This document shows, piece by piece, positions 36,331 through 45,455 of a stretch of DNA of 64,000 bases (positions within the stretch are counted from its first letter, which is position 1; every line of letters begins with the position of its first letter). Below the pieces are notes generated by a model that was not told the origin of the DNA, did no database searches, and saw nothing but the letters and a program-made list of their open reading frames with translations. The translations under genes were made by a program, and so were the position numbers. Source of the DNA: Chitinophaga qingshengii. GTDB taxonomy: Bacteria > Bacteroidota > Bacteroidia > Chitinophagales > Chitinophagaceae. The DNA is taken from positions 2,914,001 to 2,978,000 of the forward strand of contig NZ_JACVFC010000001.1 in NCBI RefSeq assembly GCF_014529935.1, in the 5' to 3' direction.

Positions 36331-37686
36331 TCAAATACCTGAATGAATCAGCTTGCGGCTTTTGATATGAAAACGAAAAAACAGCAGCACAGAAGCGGTC
36401 AGCAGCCCCAGTAACAACGCCCACCATACGCCTTCCACACCGTAACCCATTTTGATACCCAGCACATAACCCAATGGAATACCGATACCCCAATAAGCCA
36501 CCAATGTAATCAGTGTTGGCATTCTAACGTCGCCGAGACCACGGAGAATTCCCAGTCCTACTACCTGTGTGCCATCAAACAGCTGGAAAAACGCCGCGAT
36601 AATCAACAAACCGGCAGCGATGTGTATCACCTGCGGATCGTTGATGTACATAGCTGGCAGCAGATTTTTAGCCAGCATGAATATCAGCGCGGTGATACCC
36701 ATCAGTACCAGCACCATATGATAACTGGCGATAGCGGAATGACGCAGGGAGAGGTAGTCCTTTTTACCGAAGTTATTACCGCTCTTGATACCCGCTGCTG
36801 CGGAGATACCGCTCGCCATCATGTAGGTCATGGCAGCGAGACTGAGCGCTATCTGATGGGCCGCCAGCTCGGCAGCGCCCATCCAGCCTACGATAACTGC
36901 CGCGCCGCTGAAGGCGCTGATCTCAAAAATATATTGCAGTGCTACCGGCGTACCGATGCCCATGATTTTTTTGATAGATGCCCATTGCAGATGACGAAAA
37001 CCGAAAGCCTGCAGGTATGGTTTAAATCGGGGTGACTTCAGCACATAAAAGCTCATGGTAATACCCATAATCAACCGGTCTGTGAAAGTGGCAATACCAA
37101 CGCCCACCACACCCAGGCGGGGCATCCCGAAAAGACCATACACCAGGGTAATACCGATGATGATGTTGATCACGTTACCGATAATGCTGATGTTCATCGC
37201 CTGCCGGGTGAAACCCAGTCCTTCGGCGAACTGTTTAAACGACAGGAACAACATCAGCGGAATAAAGGAAAAGCCGAGATAACGGAGGAAAGGACGGGCC
37301 TGTTCCGCTACATCTGCTTCCTGGCGGAGCAATACCAGGTGACTGCTACCGAAGTAAATAACGGCAGATAACAGGATACCCACCACCATATTGATGATCA
37401 GGCTATGGCTCAGCAGGTGGCCGATGGCGCTTTTGTTGCCTCGTCCGTTCTCCTGTGCAATGAGCGGGGTGAGGCCATAGGACATACCGATGCCCGTCAC
37501 CATAAAAATGTTGAACAGGCTGTTGCCCAGTGACACCGCCGCCAGCGGCACTTTGCCGGTATGACCGATGATAATGCTATCAGACAGGGCTACCAGGGTA
37601 TGGCCAAGCTGGGAAATAACGACAGGATAGGCTAAATGGAAATTATCCTTGTAATAATGCTGGTATTTTAAATAAAGCTGTTTCAT
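36331..37686 (-). CDS. MATE family multidrug efflux transporter
   Basis: A 451-residue inner-membrane protein with about 12 helices in two similar halves: YPVVISQLGHTLVALSDSIIIGHTG near the N-terminus and MGIGTPVALQYIFEISAFSGAAVIVGWMG at the middle. The pattern matches the MATE (NorM-like) exporters that expel cationic drugs in exchange for sodium or protons. It follows dnaB in the same direction but is separated from it by a terminator. Confidence 0.92.
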   Translation of the reverse strand: MKQLYLKYQHYYKDNFHLAYPVVISQLGHTLVALSDSIIIGHTGKVPLAAVSLGNSLFNIFMVTGIGMSYGLTPLIAQENGRGNKSAIGHLLSHSLIINMVVGILLSAVIYFGSSHLVLLRQEADVAEQARPFLRYLGFSFIPLMLFLSFKQFAEGLGFTRQAMNISIIGNVINIIIGITLVYGLFGMPRLGVVGVGIATFTDRLIMGITMSFYVLKSPRFKPYLQAFGFRHLQWASIKKIMGIGTPVALQYIFEISAFSGAAVIVGWMGAAELAAHQIALSLAAMTYMMASGISAAAGIKSGNNFGKKDYLSLRHSAIASYHMVLVLMGITALIFMLAKNLLPAMYINDPQVIHIAAGLLIIAAFFQLFDGTQVVGLGILRGLGDVRMPTLITLVAYWGIGIPLGYVLGIKMGYGVEGVWWALLLGLLTASVLLFFRFHIKSRKLIHSGI

Positions 37687-37754
37687 TGACTCATCTGATT
37701 AATGATAGTATAACAGGGTAATTTTTTGATAGTGATAAATTTATCCGGTACCAA

Positions 37755-37788
37755 CAAAAAGGCCGGCGATCAGGTGATGCCGGCCTTT
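37755..37788 (-). terminator. intrinsic terminator of dnaB
   Basis: AAAGGCCGGC (37758-37767) pairs with GCCGGCCTTT (37779-37788). Read leftward the stem is followed by TTTTTG. Confidence 0.85.
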
Positions 37789-37809
37789 AAGCAAATATCT
37801 TTACAGGTG

Positions 37810-39378
37810 CTAAAACGGTGCATCTTCAAAACCTTCATCAAAGTTCATGTCATTCATTTTGGAGCCCTTCTGTATGTACAGCTTCGCCTCATCATTACCG
37901 CCACCTTGTTGTGGACGGGAAATGCCGGCGAAGGGACTTCCGCCGCCTCCGGGATTTTCCAGGCTGCCATCATCTTCAAAGCGCTGGAATTCCAGTACGG
38001 CTCTTAATTTGATGGTATCCAGCTGACCATTACGGTGTTTGGCTATCCGGACGTGGGTTTCACCCTTGTTGGATTCACCCATTTCGTTGGCGTTGATCTC
38101 ATAGTATTCGGGGCGGTACAGGAACATTACCATGTCGGCATCCTGTTCAATCGCTCCGGATTCACGGAGGTCACTCAACTGCGGCATTTTATTACCGTCT
38201 TTACGTTTTTCCACATCACGGCTCAACTGGGAGAGGGCAATCACTGGTACCTGCAACTCTTTCGCGAGGCCTTTGAGATCACGGGAGATTTTACTGATCT
38301 CCTGTTCACGGTTGGTCCCTCTGCCATCACCGCTGCCGCTCATCAGCTGCAGGTAGTCGATGATGATAACGCCTACGCCGTGGTTATGTACCAATCGCCG
38401 GCATTTGGCTCTCAGCTCAAAGATGTTGAGTGCCGGGGTATCATCGATGAAGATGGGGGCTTTGGCCAGCCGTTCGATACCGTGCGTCATCAGCTTCTTC
38501 ATCTCATATTCTTCCAGTTTACCACGGGAAATTTTTTCCAGTTTGATTTCCGATTCTGCGGAGAGAATACGTTGTACAATCTGGCCCGAGGACATCTCCA
38601 ATGAGAATACCGCTGCCCCTTTCGGGAAGCGGGGATGCAAGGCCGCATTACGGGCCAGGTTGAGGGCAAAAGCGGTTTTACCCACAGACGGACGGGCAGC
38701 GATGATGATTAAGTCAGTGGACTGCCAGCCGTAGGTCACTTTGTCGAGTGACGGGAAGCCGGAAGGTACCCCGGTGATATCGTCGCCTTTATTACGCAGG
38801 TCCTCGATGCGTTTCATGGTATTTACCAGTACGCGGTCGATGGAGTCGTAGTTTTTACGAAGGTGGTTGTTGGTGATCTCAAAGAGTTTGGATTCCGCGC
38901 TGTCCAGCAGGTCAAACACGTCCGCCGTATCTTCGTAGGATTCTGTCAGGATCTCCCCGGAAATACGGATCAGTTCCCGCTGAATGAATTTCTGCAGGAT
39001 AATACGGGCGTGCGCTTCGATGTTGGCAGAAGACACTACCGCATTGGTGAGTTTCATCACCGTAAAAGGTCCGCCTACCGCTTCCAGTGAACCCATGGAT
39101 TTGAGTTCTTCCGTAACGGTGAGAATGTCTACCGGCATTGATTTTGATGCCAGGCGGGTCATGGCAGAAAAAATCATCTGGTGTGCTTCCACATAAAAGC
39201 ATTCTCCTTTCAATATCTCTACAACAATATCAAAAGCACCCTTCTCCAGCATGATGGCTCCCAAAACAGCTTCTTCCAATTCTTTAGCCTGTGGTGGTAT
39301 CTTGCCATACACCAAGGACGACACTTCAATGGCCGGCTTTCTGCGAACATTGCGGTCTTTCTTAAGATTGAGATCCAT
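37810..39378 (-). CDS. dnaB: replicative DNA helicase DnaB
   Basis: A 522-residue hexameric helicase that unwinds DNA at the replication fork. The N-terminal domain begins PPQAKELEEAVLGAIMLEKGAF; the C-terminal motor has the Walker A motif ARPSVGKTAF, the segment VFSLEMSSGQIVQRIL, Walker B IIIDYLQLM and the arginine-finger region ALSQLSRDVEKRKDG. Length is normal and no intein is seen. A low-complexity glycine tail (ENPGGGGSPFAG) and acidic end follow. It is divergent from pheT across a region rich in DnaA-box-like sites. Confidence 0.95.
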   Translation of the reverse strand: MDLNLKKDRNVRRKPAIEVSSLVYGKIPPQAKELEEAVLGAIMLEKGAFDIVVEILKGECFYVEAHQMIFSAMTRLASKSMPVDILTVTEELKSMGSLEAVGGPFTVMKLTNAVVSSANIEAHARIILQKFIQRELIRISGEILTESYEDTADVFDLLDSAESKLFEITNNHLRKNYDSIDRVLVNTMKRIEDLRNKGDDITGVPSGFPSLDKVTYGWQSTDLIIIAARPSVGKTAFALNLARNAALHPRFPKGAAVFSLEMSSGQIVQRILSAESEIKLEKISRGKLEEYEMKKLMTHGIERLAKAPIFIDDTPALNIFELRAKCRRLVHNHGVGVIIIDYLQLMSGSGDGRGTNREQEISKISRDLKGLAKELQVPVIALSQLSRDVEKRKDGNKMPQLSDLRESGAIEQDADMVMFLYRPEYYEINANEMGESNKGETHVRIAKHRNGQLDTIKLRAVLEFQRFEDDGSLENPGGGGSPFAGISRPQQGGGNDEAKLYIQKGSKMNDMNFDEGFEDAPF

Positions 39379-39523
39379 TTATGGTCAGAGTATTAAAAAA
39401 AGTTAATAAAAGGTTACAGTCAATGGGCCTTTCCGGTATCTATTTGCATCATTCCTGTATCCGGCAGCAATTGCCGCTTTAAGAAATTGTAAATTTTCTC
39501 GAGCCGTACAAACTAAGGTAAAG

Positions 39524-39677
39524 GCATTTTTTTAATTAACCTTTTTTATTTGACGACTAAAATTTATTACCCCTTACAAACAGGTTATCCACCGTTTACA
39601 AGGTGGTTATCCACTGGACAATAACAGTTATCCACCAAAAACCGGAAAAACCACATGCAAAGGTCTGATTATTCACA
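39524..39677. other. candidate replication origin or DnaA-binding region
   Basis: TTATCCACC (39585-39593), TTATCCACT (39607-39615) and TTATCCACC (39628-39636) are spaced 22 and 21 bases apart in the same orientation, one base short of the DnaA box TTATNCACA; TTATTCACA at 39669-39677 matches it exactly. An AT-rich stretch (39524-39583) lies just left and could be the unwinding element. The gap 39379-39910 holds no gene. This could be oriC, a DnaA-titrating site, or DnaA control of dnaB or pheT. Confidence 0.55.
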
Positions 39678-39910
39678 CACATTGTGTAAAAAAGATTTTC
39701 ACATCGGCGCCGAAAGTGCCGGTCAAACCGCCGGAACAGTGTCCAGGCGGGAGCATCGGAACAAATAACAACCAGAAAACCACTGTGCATCCACCCTTCC
39801 GGATCACCTGCCCTGCAATCTCCCGGTAAATCTATCCTTCCCCTTTCTAATTGATTATTCGTAACTCGTAATTTTTTACCTTTACGCTTCTTTATAAACC
39901 AAGCAGACAA

Positions 39911-42340
39911 ATGACGATTTCATACAACTGGCTTTGTGAGTATTTACCGGTCAAACCTACACCGGAGGAACTGTCCACCATCCTGACACGTATAGGCCTG
40001 GAAGTAGAGAGCCTCGAAAAGTTCGAGGCCGTAAAGGGCAGCCTGGCCGGCTTGGTGATTGGGGAGGTGCTGACAGCCGAAAAGCACCCCAATGCGGACA
40101 AACTCAAACTGACCACCGTTAACACCGGCAACGGCGAACCGCTGCACATCGTTTGCGGCGCCCCCAATGTGGCCGTCGGACAAAAAGTAGTGGTAGCGCC
40201 TATCGGTACTACCATCTACCCGCTCAGCGGCGAGCCCCTGACCATGAAAAAGGCAAAAATCCGTGGTGAAGAAAGCCAGGGCATGATTTGCGCTGAAGAT
40301 GAAATTGGCCTGGGCAACAGCCACGCCGGTATCATGGTGCTGGATGCTTCCCTGCAACCCGGTACACCCGCCAGCGAAATATTTAAACCTGTACAGGACT
40401 GGATCTACGAAATAGGTCTCACCCCCAACCGTATGGACGCCATGAGCCATATCGGGGTGGCGAAAGACGTATGCGCTTTCCTCAACAACCTGGAACACAC
40501 CCACAAATACCAGGTACAACTGCCGGAAATCAAAGCCCTGCCTGCTGCAGCGGCGCCGCTTCCGATCAGCGTGACCATCGAAAATACCGATGCATGCCCC
40601 CGCTATAGCGGTATCAGCATCACCGGCGTAACCGTAGCTTCATCTCCCGACTGGCTGAAAAACCATCTGCTGGCCATCGGTGTACGCCCGATCAATAATA
40701 TTGTGGATATCACCAACTTCGTACTGCACGAAACCGGTCAACCACTGCACGCCTTCGACGCTACAGCCGTGAAAGGCAATGCAGTGGTGGTGAAAAACCT
40801 TCCGCAAAACACCGTTTTTGTAACGCTCGATGAAAAAGAGCGAAAACTGGACGCTACCGACCTGATGATCTGCAACGGCGCCGGCGAAGGCATGTGTATT
40901 GCCGGCGTGTTCGGCGGACTGCATTCCGGTGTAAGCGATAGCACCCAAAACATTTTCCTGGAGAGTGCTTTCTTTGCTGCCGGCGGTATCCGTACCACTT
41001 CTTTCCGCCACGGTCTCCGTACCGATGCGGCTACCCGGTTTGAAAAAGGCGTGGATATCTCCAACGTGGTATTCGCCCTGCAACGCGCTGCAGCCCTCAT
41101 CTGTGAACTCGCAGGCGGTAAAGCGGCTTCCGGTATCACGGATGTGTACCCTGCGCCGAAAGTGAAAACACAGGTGGAAACCACCTACGCTTATATACAA
41201 AAACTCAGTGGCAGCGCCTATGCACCGGAAAAAATCAAAAATATCCTGCGTAGCCTGGGCTTCGATATTATCTCCGAAACACCGGAAAAACTTCGTGTAG
41301 CCGTACCTTTCAGCAAACCTGACATCAGCCTGCCGGCTGACCTGGTAGAGGAAGTAATGCGGATAGACGGACTCGATAATATCGAAATTCCTTCCCATGT
41401 CACTATCGCCCCGTCCCTCTCTGCCCATCCTGATGAGGAAGGCGTTCGGGAGAAAATAGCGAACTACCTCGCCGGCAACGGCTTCAATGAAATTTTCACC
41501 AACTCCATCACCAACAGCAAGTACTACACGCCGGAGATACTGGAGCATACCGTGAAAATGATGAACAGCCTTACCGTAGAGCTGGACGTGATGCGCCCTT
41601 CCATGCTGGAAACCGGCCTGGAAAGCATCTCCTACAACCTCAACCGTAAGAACGAAGACCTGTTCTTCTTCGAATTCGGTAAAACTTACCGGGTTATAGA
41701 GAAGGGCTATGCTGAAACCAATCACCTTGTATTATACCTCACCGGTAAAAGAACGGCTGAGACCTGGATGCAGAAAAACAGTCCGGCTGACTTCTACGAC
41801 CTGAAAGGTTTTGTGATCAACGTACTGAAACAGCTTGGTTACCAGCAGCTGCAGTGGGCGGAAAGCACCGCTGCCGACCTGCAACCGGCCTGGGAAATCA
41901 AGGTAAAAAACCAGGTGGTAGTTACCCTGGGAGGTGTTACCACACAGAAACTGAAGCAGTTCGATATTAAACAGCCGGTATGGTATGCCATCTTTAATTG
42001 GGATAAAATACTCGGACTGTTACAAAAAAGTGATAACTTTTACAAGGAAATACCCCGCTTCCCTGCTGTAAGGAGGGACCTGGCGCTGGTGCTGGACAAA
42101 CAGGTGCGGTTTGCTGCCGTAGAGGCCGCTGCCCGTGCCGTGAAATCCCAACTGCTCCGGGATATCAACCTTTTCGACGTGTTCGAAAGCGAGAAGCTGG
42201 GAGCCAATAAAAAATCGTATGCTGTGAGCTTTACCTTCCTGGATACCCAAAAAACCTTGACTGACAAGGAAATTGACGGGGTAATGGATAAACTGGTAAA
42301 GACTTTTGAAACACAGTTACAAGCAGAAATACGCAGATAA
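39911..42340 (+). CDS. pheT: phenylalanine--tRNA ligase beta subunit
   Basis: An 809-residue subunit of the alpha2-beta2 enzyme that charges tRNA-Phe. It has the N-terminal OB-fold (VIGEVLTAEKHPNADKLKLT), the B3/B4 editing domain (NIVDITNFVLHETGQPLHAFDA), the B5 domain (YAPEKIKNILRSLGFDI), the catalytic-like core and a C-terminal anticodon-binding domain (YKEIPRFPAVRRDLALVLD). Length is that of a full bacterial PheT. pheS is not in the window. The following small gene begins nine bases after its stop. Confidence 0.96.
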   Translation: MTISYNWLCEYLPVKPTPEELSTILTRIGLEVESLEKFEAVKGSLAGLVIGEVLTAEKHPNADKLKLTTVNTGNGEPLHIVCGAPNVAVGQKVVVAPIGTTIYPLSGEPLTMKKAKIRGEESQGMICAEDEIGLGNSHAGIMVLDASLQPGTPASEIFKPVQDWIYEIGLTPNRMDAMSHIGVAKDVCAFLNNLEHTHKYQVQLPEIKALPAAAAPLPISVTIENTDACPRYSGISITGVTVASSPDWLKNHLLAIGVRPINNIVDITNFVLHETGQPLHAFDATAVKGNAVVVKNLPQNTVFVTLDEKERKLDATDLMICNGAGEGMCIAGVFGGLHSGVSDSTQNIFLESAFFAAGGIRTTSFRHGLRTDAATRFEKGVDISNVVFALQRAAALICELAGGKAASGITDVYPAPKVKTQVETTYAYIQKLSGSAYAPEKIKNILRSLGFDIISETPEKLRVAVPFSKPDISLPADLVEEVMRIDGLDNIEIPSHVTIAPSLSAHPDEEGVREKIANYLAGNGFNEIFTNSITNSKYYTPEILEHTVKMMNSLTVELDVMRPSMLETGLESISYNLNRKNEDLFFFEFGKTYRVIEKGYAETNHLVLYLTGKRTAETWMQKNSPADFYDLKGFVINVLKQLGYQQLQWAESTAADLQPAWEIKVKNQVVVTLGGVTTQKLKQFDIKQPVWYAIFNWDKILGLLQKSDNFYKEIPRFPAVRRDLALVLDKQVRFAAVEAAARAVKSQLLRDINLFDVFESEKLGANKKSYAVSFTFLDTQKTLTDKEIDGVMDKLVKTFETQLQAEIRR

Positions 42341-42349
42341 AAAGTCAAC

Positions 42350-42658
42350 ATGGTATTAGAGCAATACATTCAACGGGTAGAAGAAAAACTACAACTGCTG
42401 GTAAAAAGATTACACCAGGTGCAGTCGGAGAATGTATTGCTCAAAGAAGAAATCAACCAACAACAGCAAACACTGCAACAGCAAACGCTGGCCATTCAGG
42501 CAATGGAAGACAAACTGCATCTGTCGAGGATCGCAGCTACCGCCCAGGGAGGCACCGCTATAGCAACAGAGGACGCAGCCTTTAAAAAGGAAATCCGGAA
42601 CAAAATCAATGAGTATATCAAAGAAATTGACCGGTGCATCGCCTTATTAAACGGCTGA
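42350..42658 (+). CDS. coiled-coil protein, ZapB-like position and shape
   Basis: A 102-residue cytoplasmic protein. Residues about 5-60 form a glutamine-rich coiled coil (RVEEKLQLLVKRLHQVQSEN, EINQQQQTLQQQTLAIQ), then a linker and a second helix (FKKEIRNKINEYIKEIDRCIALL). It stands nine bases behind pheT and 19 bases before zapA. Size and coiled-coil form recall ZapB, the partner of ZapA at the FtsZ ring, but coiled coils give weak homology evidence. Conserved neighbourhood supports a cell-division role; that is inference. Confidence 0.55.
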   Translation: MVLEQYIQRVEEKLQLLVKRLHQVQSENVLLKEEINQQQQTLQQQTLAIQAMEDKLHLSRIAATAQGGTAIATEDAAFKKEIRNKINEYIKEIDRCIALLNG

Positions 42659-42677
42659 CATAAAATAATTTCAACAT

Positions 42678-42971
42678 ATGGAACAACTCATTCCCATCAA
42701 TATTGTGGTATCTGACCGCTCTTACCGGATCAAAATACGGCCGGAAGAAGAGGAGGAAGTACGCCGTATTATGAAGGAGGTAAATGAGAAAATTGTTGAC
42801 TTTAAAACAGCCTATGCTGGTAAAGACCAGCAGGACTATATTGCTATGGCCCTCATTATGTACGCTACCCACCCGGGCACCAGCGGCGGCAAGGCACAAG
42901 CCGTTACTGCCCCCTTCCTGCAGGAGAAACTGGAAAAGCTGGAAGAAATCATCAACCAGGCATTGGGTTAA
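42678..42971 (+). CDS. zapA: cell division protein ZapA
   Basis: A 97-residue protein with the ZapA layout: beta-strand start IPINIVVSDRSYRIKIRPEEEEEVRRI, then the long helix KEVNEKIVDFKTAYAGKDQQDYIAMALIM and a C-terminal coiled coil (FLQEKLEKLEEIINQAL). ZapA cross-links FtsZ filaments at midcell. It follows the ZapB-like coiled-coil gene and precedes rny. Confidence 0.85.
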   Translation: MEQLIPINIVVSDRSYRIKIRPEEEEEVRRIMKEVNEKIVDFKTAYAGKDQQDYIAMALIMYATHPGTSGGKAQAVTAPFLQEKLEKLEEIINQALG

Positions 42972-43053
42972 ACCACTTTACTCATTGCTAAACAACGACT
43001 TAGCTAATTCGTTAATTATCACGTATTAAACACGCTTTACTGCTAATTTTTTG

Positions 43054-43061
43054 TATTTTCG
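43054..43061 (+). promoter_or_regulatory. possible -7 box upstream of rny
   Basis: TATTTTCG is one base from TAnnTTTG; the -33 element is unclear. A start near 43068 would give a leader of about 75 bases before rny. Confidence 0.35.
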
Positions 43062-43142
43062 CGGGTCAGTTCTCGCCCCTGTCGCGTTTTAGCAGTGACT
43101 TGGGTATGAGGATACTATATAAATCAAGTATAAATAATTCAT

Positions 43143-44708
43143 ATGGATGTTACACTTTATACGACAATAGCTGCGGTAGTGGCATTGATCATAGGAATAG
43201 TGCTAGGTAAGGTGATATTTGCCAAAAACACACAGCAAAAAATTGATGAAGCTGATCAACAGGCTAAAAAAATCATTGCCGATGCACAGGTAAGCGCTGA
43301 AAATCTTAAAAAAGACAGGTTGCTGGAAGCCAAAGAGAAATTCCTGCAATTGAAGAGTGAGCATGAGAAGGAAGTCATGCAGCGCAACCAGAAAATATCA
43401 GAATCTGAAAATCGTATTAAACAGAAAGAGCTGTCCCTCAATCAGAAAAACGAGCAGCTCCAGAAACAAATCAACGAAAACGACGCGATCAAGGAAACCC
43501 TGAACCGCCAGATGGAACTGGTGACCATTAAGCGTACAGAACTGGAAAAACACCAGGAAGAGCATATCCGCCGCCTTGAAAAAGTGGCCGGTCTCACGGC
43601 TGAAGAAGCCAAACACCAGCTGGTAGAGAGCCTGAAAGAGGAAGCCCGTTCCCAGGCGCTGTCCCATATCCAGGAGATCATTGAAGATGCCAAGCTGAAA
43701 GCCAACAAAGAAGCTAAGAAAATCATTATACAGTCCATCCAGCGTACCGCTGCCGAGCAAACCATCGAGAACACCATTACCGTGTTTACCCTGGAAAGCG
43801 ACGAAATCAAAGGTCAGATCATCGGCCGTGAAGGACGTAATATCCGTGCTATTGAAGCCGCTACCGGTGTAGATCTCATCGTAGACGACACCCCGGAAGC
43901 GATCGTACTGTCTTCCTTCGACCCGCTGCGTCGTGAGATAGCCCGTCTGTCTCTCCAGCGCCTGGTACAGGATGGCCGTATCCACCCTGCCCGTATCGAG
44001 GAAGTGGTGGAAAAAACCAAGAAACAACTGGAAGAACAGGTAATGGACATCGGTGAAAGAACAGTGATTGAACTGGGTATCCACGGCCTGCATAAAGAAC
44101 TGGTACGCCTGGTAGGTAAGATGCGTTTCCGCTCTTCCTACGGTCAGAACCTGCTGATGCACTCCAAAGAAACGGCTAACCTCTGTGCCGTAATGGCTGC
44201 CGAACTGGGCCTCAACCCTAAACTGGCTAAACGCGCAGGTCTGCTGCACGACATTGGTAAAGTGCCTGACGAAGAAACAGAACTGAGCCACGCCCTCCTC
44301 GGCGCCAAACTGGCTGAAAAATATGGCGAACACGCCGCTGTGGTAAACGCTATCGGCGCCCACCACGATGAAATGGAGATGCAATACGTGATTTCTCCGA
44401 TCGTTCAGGCTTGTGACGCCATCAGCGGCGCCCGTCCAGGCGCCCGCCGTGAAATCATGCAGAGCTACCTCCAGCGTATCAAAGACCTGGAAAACCTGGC
44501 CCTGGCACACGACGGTGTGGAAAAAGCCTATGCTATCCAGGCTGGTAGAGAACTGCGTATTATCGTTGAAAGTGATAAAGTGTCCGACAACGACGCTGAC
44601 CGCTTATCCTTCGAAATCGCGAATAAAATCCAGACCGAAATGCAATACCCCGGTCAGATCAAAGTGACTGTTATCCGCGAAAAACGTGCGGTTAACATCG
44701 CCCGCTAA
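43143..44708 (+). CDS. rny: ribonuclease Y
   Basis: A 521-residue membrane-anchored endoribonuclease that starts mRNA decay. N-terminal helix at about 5-25 ([20 protein letters not shown]), long coiled coil (about 30-200, rich in E/K/Q), KH domain ([20 protein letters not shown]) and HD domain with LLHDIGK and later IGAHHDE, which hold the metal-binding histidines and aspartates. The sequence is full length. An intrinsic terminator follows. Confidence 0.95.
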   Translation: MDVTLYTTIAAVVALIIGIVLGKVIFAKNTQQKIDEADQQAKKIIADAQVSAENLKKDRLLEAKEKFLQLKSEHEKEVMQRNQKISESENRIKQKELSLNQKNEQLQKQINENDAIKETLNRQMELVTIKRTELEKHQEEHIRRLEKVAGLTAEEAKHQLVESLKEEARSQALSHIQEIIEDAKLKANKEAKKIIIQSIQRTAAEQTIENTITVFTLESDEIKGQIIGREGRNIRAIEAATGVDLIVDDTPEAIVLSSFDPLRREIARLSLQRLVQDGRIHPARIEEVVEKTKKQLEEQVMDIGERTVIELGIHGLHKELVRLVGKMRFRSSYGQNLLMHSKETANLCAVMAAELGLNPKLAKRAGLLHDIGKVPDEETELSHALLGAKLAEKYGEHAAVVNAIGAHHDEMEMQYVISPIVQACDAISGARPGARREIMQSYLQRIKDLENLALAHDGVEKAYAIQAGRELRIIVESDKVSDNDADRLSFEIANKIQTEMQYPGQIKVTVIREKRAVNIAR

Positions 44709-44750
44709 TCATTCTGATTTAGATATCTGGAATTTTGATATTATATTGGA

Positions 44751-44780
44751 GTCCTCCGGTAATACCGGGGGACTTTTTTT
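44751..44780 (+). terminator. intrinsic terminator of rny
   Basis: GTCCTCCGGT pairs with ACCGGGGGAC (44764-44773), with one G-T pair, around a short loop and is followed by seven Ts. Confidence 0.9.
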
Positions 44781-44837
44781 ATTCCGGTGAACAACGGACA
44801 ACCACGTTTAAACTCATTTCAAAATCCAATAAGCTAT

Positions 44838-45452
44838 ATGAAGCGGTCTATTTTAAAATTTGTACTGGGCGCCGCCCTCGTACTGGGCACCAGCAGTACA
44901 TTTGCACAAAAAGCCCAATCCCTGTTCAATGGTAAAAACCTGGACGGCTGGAAAATACACGGTACCGAAAAATGGTATGTAGAAAAGGGTGAATTAATCT
45001 GCGAAAGCGGCCCGGATAAAGAATACGGCTACCTCGCTACGGATAATAAATACAAAAACTTTGAGCTGACTGTCCAGTTCAAACAGGAAGCCAATGGCAA
45101 CAGCGGCGTGTTTTTCCACTCTTCCCTGGAAGGCACCAAAATCGCAGGCTGGCAGGCAGAAGTAGCGCCACCTAATATGCACACCGGCGGTATCTACGAA
45201 TCCTATGGCCGCGGATGGCTGATCAAACCGGAAGCTGAAAAAGAAAAATACCTGAAAATGGGCGAATGGAACACCATGAAAGTGCGTGTAGACGGCGATC
45301 AGGTAACCACCTGGCTCAATGGTCATGAAATGATCACCCTGAAAGACGAAAAAATCGGCGCCATCGATGGCCAGATTGCCCTGCAAATTCACTCCGGTGG
45401 CGGTATCAAGGTAAGATGGAAAAATATTAAACTGGTTCCCCTGAAAGGATAA
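44838..45452 (+). CDS. DUF1080 (3-keto-glycoside hydrolase-like) protein, single domain
   Basis: A 204-residue exported protein with signal peptide (MKRSILKFVLGAALVLGTSSTFAQ). The concanavalin-like DUF1080 fold is seen in QSLFNGKNLDGWKIHG, GYLATDNKYKNFELTVQFK, NSGVFFHSSLEG, HTGGIYESYGRGW and GEWNTMKVRVDGDQVTTWLNG. Members of this family act on 3-keto-sugars or 3-keto-glycosides in species such as Bacteroides. I start at 44838 where the signal peptide begins; the frame is open upstream. Three bases separate it from the SDR gene, so the two enzymes may work together, for example hydrolase and keto-sugar reductase. Confidence 0.85.
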   Translation: MKRSILKFVLGAALVLGTSSTFAQKAQSLFNGKNLDGWKIHGTEKWYVEKGELICESGPDKEYGYLATDNKYKNFELTVQFKQEANGNSGVFFHSSLEGTKIAGWQAEVAPPNMHTGGIYESYGRGWLIKPEAEKEKYLKMGEWNTMKVRVDGDQVTTWLNGHEMITLKDEKIGAIDGQIALQIHSGGGIKVRWKNIKLVPLKG

Positions 45453-45455
45453 TAT

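Noticed and set aside
40640..41725. 361-codon minus-strand frame inside pheT
   Set aside because: Antisense to a conserved synthetase, without any known motif.
43398..44510. 370-codon minus-strand frame inside rny
   Set aside because: Full overlap with a strongly conserved gene and low-complexity Phe/Leu-rich product; a shadow of RNase Y codons.
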